This document shows positions 61,401 through 64,000 of a stretch of DNA of 64,000 bases, piece after piece. The notes below the pieces were generated by a model. The model searched no databases and was not told where the DNA came from. It saw only the letters and a program-made list of their open reading frames with translations. The translations under genes were made by a program, and so were the position numbers. Positions within the stretch are counted from its first letter, which is position 1. Each line of letters starts with the position of its first letter. The DNA lies in assembly GCF_037392515.1 (NCBI RefSeq), contig NC_090291.1, positions 18,193,501 through 18,257,500 on the forward strand. Reading direction: 5' to 3'. Source of the DNA: Haliotis asinina (taxonomy: Eukaryota > Mollusca > Gastropoda > Lepetellida > Haliotidae).

Positions 61401-62175
61401 GGTCAAGAACTCCCATAAACAGTTCAGGCTTCAATCTGTTGGATGAAAGTGATTCAAACAAAAGCCAGTCAGCTTTGGTAAAGTTCCTTCGTGACAAAGG
61501 AGGGACGTCAGATGGACATATAGCTTTAAGAATAGTTGGAAAATGGTCACTTCCACACAAGTCGTCATGGACTGACCATTCAAACTCACCCAGCAGAGTA
61601 GAGTCAGTAATTGATAAGTCAAGGGAAGAATATGTTCCTGTACCAGGATGTAAATAAGTGTTGGAATCATCATTAAAGAGACAGATATTGTTGGCAGAAA
61701 TAAAATGTTCTAGTATGTTACCTTTGCTGTTTGTATGTGTACCTCCCCACAAGGGATTGTGTCCATTCATATCGCCCATGATGATACAGGGCTTAGGAAG
61801 TTGGTCATAAAGTGCCTGCAGATCGCCAGGCTGCACAGAAAAGGAAGGAGGAAGATAGAGAGAGCACAATGTAAAAACAATGTGCATCGTTACACGGACA
61901 GCAACGGCTTGAAGATGGGTATTTAGAGGAACAGGACTGTGAATGGTGCCCTGTCTCACTAATATTGAAGAACCTCCAGTTGCTTTCGGCCCAGGAGGAG
62001 AAAAGCAGTGATATGGAGTATACTGTCGTATATCGATGTGATCGTTTTCTTTAAAATATGTTTCTTGTAAACAAAATGCCGATGGCTTAAAATCTTGTAT
62101 AAGTAAATGTATATCATTAAAATTGTTCTTCAGTCCCCTACAATTCCATTGAATAATAGTATTGGAAGTGTTCAT
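58486..62175 (-). CDS. LINE copy B ORF2
   Basis: 1229 residues with the same domains as copy A. I count six amino-acid differences: P256L, A584V, N626T, V755L, D1019N and L1148M (copy A to B). A584V lies in reverse transcriptase motif A (LEKAYDTT to LEKVYDTT); the other copies keep Ala, so copy B may be less active. The ORF1/ORF2 overlap ATGA is kept at 62172-62175. Confidence 0.92.
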   Translation of the reverse strand: MNTSNTIIQWNCRGLKNNFNDIHLLIQDFKPSAFCLQETYFKENDHIDIRQYTPYHCFSPPGPKATGGSSILVRQGTIHSPVPLNTHLQAVAVRVTMHIVFTLCSLYLPPSFSVQPGDLQALYDQLPKPCIIMGDMNGHNPLWGGTHTNSKGNILEHFISANNICLFNDDSNTYLHPGTGTYSSLDLSITDSTLLGEFEWSVHDDLCGSDHFPTILKAICPSDVPPLSRRNFTKADWLLFESLSSNRLKPELFMGVLDPVQLFSDELNKIADDCIPKSSTIPHIRKPWFNNDCKQARKARKKAEHYFRRHPMVHNLNKFKILNAKARRIFKQNKRQSWRNYVSKINSRTPISKVWNMIQRIKGKGSQSSIKHLKDGDQILTSKSDIANKLGETLARHSSSSNYVPRFQKYKNQQERTPINFTSDNGEDYNEVFSIHELRTALDQAHDTATGADNVHYQLLKHLPESCLETLLNIFDDIWTSGNFPSSWRDAIIVPIPKPGRDHTDPSNYRPISLTSCVCKTMERMINNRLVWYLETNNLITDIQCGFRKNRSTIDHLVRLESFVKNAIINKQHAVSIFFDLEKVYDTTWKHGILKDLHDFGLRGRLPQFISNFLNDRQFQVRVGSTLSDHYSQDQGVPQGSILSVTLFSIKINSLSKVLNDSVDGSLFVDDFNISCRGKNMHTIERQLQLCLNKINKWCLENGFKFSKSKTNCIHFCRKYKPHKDPELYLNNTLIKVVKEAKFLGLIFDSHLTFLPHIKSLKANCLKALDLLKVVSNSKWGGDQTTLLNLYRSLIRSKLDYGSIIYGGACESNLTLLDSIHHQGLRLCLGSFRTSPVDSLYVEADEPSLEQRRIKLALQYITKLYSNESNPAYNCVFNPLYEDLYNKKSSLVPPLGHRIKPFLSSAGIELENIAPSRLLSSPPWQLVRPQVDLTLTSFKKSETNELQYKQEYNQLKIKYSNYKPLFTDGSKDGGAVACATVIGSRTISSRIPNNSSIFTAEANAILTALKYIQRHPKHNQYIIFSDSLSCLQAIKNISCKHPLLIEIIELINNLATGQYDIVFCWLPSHVGISGNTMADLAAKAALKKPVTPLLIPYSDYKATIRSYIRDLMQKRWDTQVGMNKLHAIKPYIGYTHLGCQSRFEEVIMRRCRIGHTRYTHEYLLKGEDPPFCIPCDERITVKHILLDCVEYSITRDQYFNSRTMQDLFTHTSSHLIIAFLKELDLLSEL

Positions 62176-63434
62176 GGAGGCTTAACTGGAGATCGTGATT
62201 GGGAGGAGTGTTCACTCCTATGAATTGGTTGTGAAGGAGGAACGTCTATCTCCAGAGGTTCATACGAGTTATGAACCTCAACAGATGCAAGAACTTGAGT
62301 GGGCGTCTCCACGTTAGTGAGCGCCTTTCGTCTTTTCTGTACTTTCTTTTTCTCTTTTCTAGTTAAAGTTGCATCATCGGTATGTGTACTTTCCATGGAG
62401 TGAGATGGTACATCACGAGTAGGATTGTCTGTTTGTGAAGTGGTTGATTTCATATTACTTTTCTGAGATATGTCAGAGGGTTGGTGCAGTACAGTCTGGT
62501 CATCCTTGACCCAGGAGATGTCGGTCTGACATGACACGGAGACTGTCTTACAAACTCGAGTGGAGGATGCAATTGCTGCGGAAAATGTTTTTACATATGT
62601 TTGAGCAGGAGATGGTACTAGTTTTTTTGCTTCTTGGTAGGTTATGTTGTTTGTGTGCTTAATTCTTAAGATTTGGGCTTCAAATTCAAACAATGGACAG
62701 GATTTAGAAGACGCCATGTGATCACCATTGCAGTTAGCACATTTGAGGTCATTTGTGCACTCAGAGCTATCATGGGCTCCAGTGCAACGGCAGCATACTA
62801 CCATCTTGCTACGGCAGAACTTAGCACCATGACCAAACTTTTGACACTTAAAACATCGGAGTGGATTTGGTACATAAACCTCCACCCCGATGTTGAAATA
62901 TCCAGCCTTTAGTGATTTAGGTATTACAGGTTGAGAAAAAGTGAAAAGATAGGTGTTGGTTCTAACAAAGACACCATCTTGTGCTTTTCTGGAAAAACGT
63001 TTTACATGTGTGACTCCTTGAGATTTTAATTCAACAGCAATTTCCTCCTCGCTCATATCAGAAAGACAGCGAGCAACATCTCTCACAATGCCTCTGCTCG
63101 TGTTCAGTGTCTTGTGCACTGAAACAACAACGGGAGTATTAACAAATTGTTGTAAACCCAACAGATTGACTGATTGTTGTTTCCTCAAACACTCCACTAA
63201 TAAGGCACCAGTCCGTAGTCGTGTGACATTCTTAACATCTCCACAGACACCTCTAATGCCCAGTGAGATAGCACACGGGTTTAGTTTTAAAGGACTTCCG
63301 TCAACTGATGCAATTGTGATAAACCGTGGCCAAGAATCAGAAATATCTGGAGCTACCTCCTCATCAGACGAGAGCACATCTACATGTCTGCGTTTAGTTG
63401 CTTTGCAGGAACCAGGTGAATTGTATTGAGACAT
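62172..63434 (-). CDS. LINE copy B ORF1: gag-like protein with three CCHC knuckles
   Basis: About 420 residues from MSQYNS; an upstream ATG at 63509 is in frame. Three knuckles are complete: CFKC-x4-H-x4-C, CX2CX3HX4C (CCRCTGAHDSSEC) and CX2CX3HX6C. C-terminal part is Ser/Thr- and charge-rich with CQTD and SQTD repeats. This copy has the full-length form. It differs from copy A by the 8-residue stretch and a few substitutions (for example LNPC for LNPF). Confidence 0.9.
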   Translation of the reverse strand: MSQYNSPGSCKATKRRHVDVLSSDEEVAPDISDSWPRFITIASVDGSPLKLNPCAISLGIRGVCGDVKNVTRLRTGALLVECLRKQQSVNLLGLQQFVNTPVVVSVHKTLNTSRGIVRDVARCLSDMSEEEIAVELKSQGVTHVKRFSRKAQDGVFVRTNTYLFTFSQPVIPKSLKAGYFNIGVEVYVPNPLRCFKCQKFGHGAKFCRSKMVVCCRCTGAHDSSECTNDLKCANCNGDHMASSKSCPLFEFEAQILRIKHTNNITYQEAKKLVPSPAQTYVKTFSAAIASSTRVCKTVSVSCQTDISWVKDDQTVLHQPSDISQKSNMKSTTSQTDNPTRDVPSHSMESTHTDDATLTRKEKKKVQKRRKALTNVETPTQVLASVEVHNSYEPLEIDVPPSQPIHRSEHSSQSRSPVKPP

Positions 63435-64000
63435 GGTATAACATACGAATTCAGCACCCCTGCTCCCCACCCACCATGGAGTGTCAACAAGGACGGTGTC
63501 AATTTGCACCGGATCTCCAGGATGCTAACACCAGGGATACAGGGGTGGTATACTCCAGTAAATATGACATGAATAGCTATATTTGTCCAAAAGATTAGTT
63601 GTCAGGCTGGTTCGGCCCATAACAATAATCCAAAGACATATAGAATTCAGCAGTCAACATCACCAGATTGGCCCATGAGCCACCGCCTTCTGGCATAGGA
63701 CTCTAGGCAATTTCCTCGATGCAGAGAAATAAAATCTGACTCTGAACAAGACCCAAGACCCAACAGTACAATGAAAATGTGCAAAAATAATCCCCATGCA
63801 CAGGGCCTGGCGTGACCAGCCGATTGATAGAACCGGGCCCATTCTACCACCCGTCTAGGTGAAGTCAGGGCCAAAGTGGTGTGTTGAGCAATAGGAACAC
63901 TGGTCCTGCTCCTATGCCCTCAACCACCAGGATCCCCTTCTCCACCGACACAGGGCCGCAACCCACGGCAAACGGGTTGGTGGACCAAATATGCCCCCGG

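Larger units (their letters stand above)
57946..64000 (-). mobile_element. LINE copy B: intact copy, 5' end beyond the window
   Basis: Nearly identical to copy A at an offset of 29164 bp (29188 upstream of the ORF1 indel). Both ORFs are open. By comparison with copy A about 75 bp of 5'UTR lie past the right edge. The 3' end has a longer GAGT-repeat tail (57945-57961) than copy A. It is inserted in antisense into ORF1 of copy 5. Confidence 0.92.

Noticed and set aside
27598..64000. Segmental duplication of 29164 bp offset
   Set aside because: Similarity stops at the LINE ends; the flanks differ (copy 4 ORF2 versus copy 5 ORF1), so these are two insertions.

Overview
The window is animal (eukaryotic) genomic DNA, most likely from a vetigastropod mollusc such as abalone (Haliotis). 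Coding sequence is split into short exons with GT/AG borders. Most of the sequence is retrotransposon, and the SINE at 49832-50109 has a sequence I recall as very common in abalone genomic and microsatellite clones (recall, not a search).

Host genes: two genes of the ADAM/ADAMTS (M12B, reprolysin) metalloproteinase type lie head to tail on the minus strand. Gene 1 starts at 43734. I could follow nine coding exons down to 7063 (signal peptide, prodomain, start of the catalytic domain), and every exon-exon phase agrees. It continues past the left edge. Gene 2 is represented by its last three coding exons (53552-49535; ADAMTS-like cysteine-rich module and stop codon), followed by an AATAAA signal. 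Nearly everything else in the window is intron or intergenic DNA filled with mobile elements.

Mobile elements: one LINE family dominates. It looks like the I superfamily (Nimb-like), with a CCHC gag-like ORF1, and an ORF2 with APE endonuclease, reverse transcriptase, RNase H and a C-terminal CCHC. Two nearly identical intact copies lie on the minus strand: copy A (28794-34887) and copy B (57946 to beyond the right edge). In each, ORF1 and ORF2 overlap as ATGA. Decayed copies are copy 1 (+, 1000-6880), copy 2 (+, 13837-18691), copy 3 (+, 22156-26158), copy 4 (-, 27598-38613, split by copy A) and copy 5 (+, from 56767, split by copy B). Many 5'-truncated tails, some with clear target-site duplications (TSDs), are scattered around. 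Other elements are piggyBac, Tc1-like, Gypsy, L1/Tx1-like, CR1/Jockey-like and Penelope-like (GIY-YIG) remnants, and the abalone-type SINE.

Most notable pattern: all LINE tails and the SINE tail end in one RNA-like fold, a 6-bp stem, a loop of about 23-24 nt with an inner GGC/GCC-type pairing, then an (ACTC)n tail. The stem sequences differ completely between LINE and SINE (CGTCAC/GTGACG versus CGCCGC/GCGGCG) but pairing is kept. This suggests a shared 3' recognition structure through which the LINE may mobilise the SINE. Insertions as short as 28 bp, consisting only of this 3' end, carry TSDs.

Layout: 1-7000 LINE tail and copy 1; 7063-21404 gene 1 exons 9 to 4 with transposon-filled introns; 21405-41036 one 19.6-kb intron holding CR1-like, copy 3, copies 4+A and L1-like sequence; 41037-43734 gene 1 exons 3 to 1; 43735-49534 intergenic with a Penelope-like element; 49535-53552 end of gene 2; 53553-64000 repeats, then copies 5 and B.
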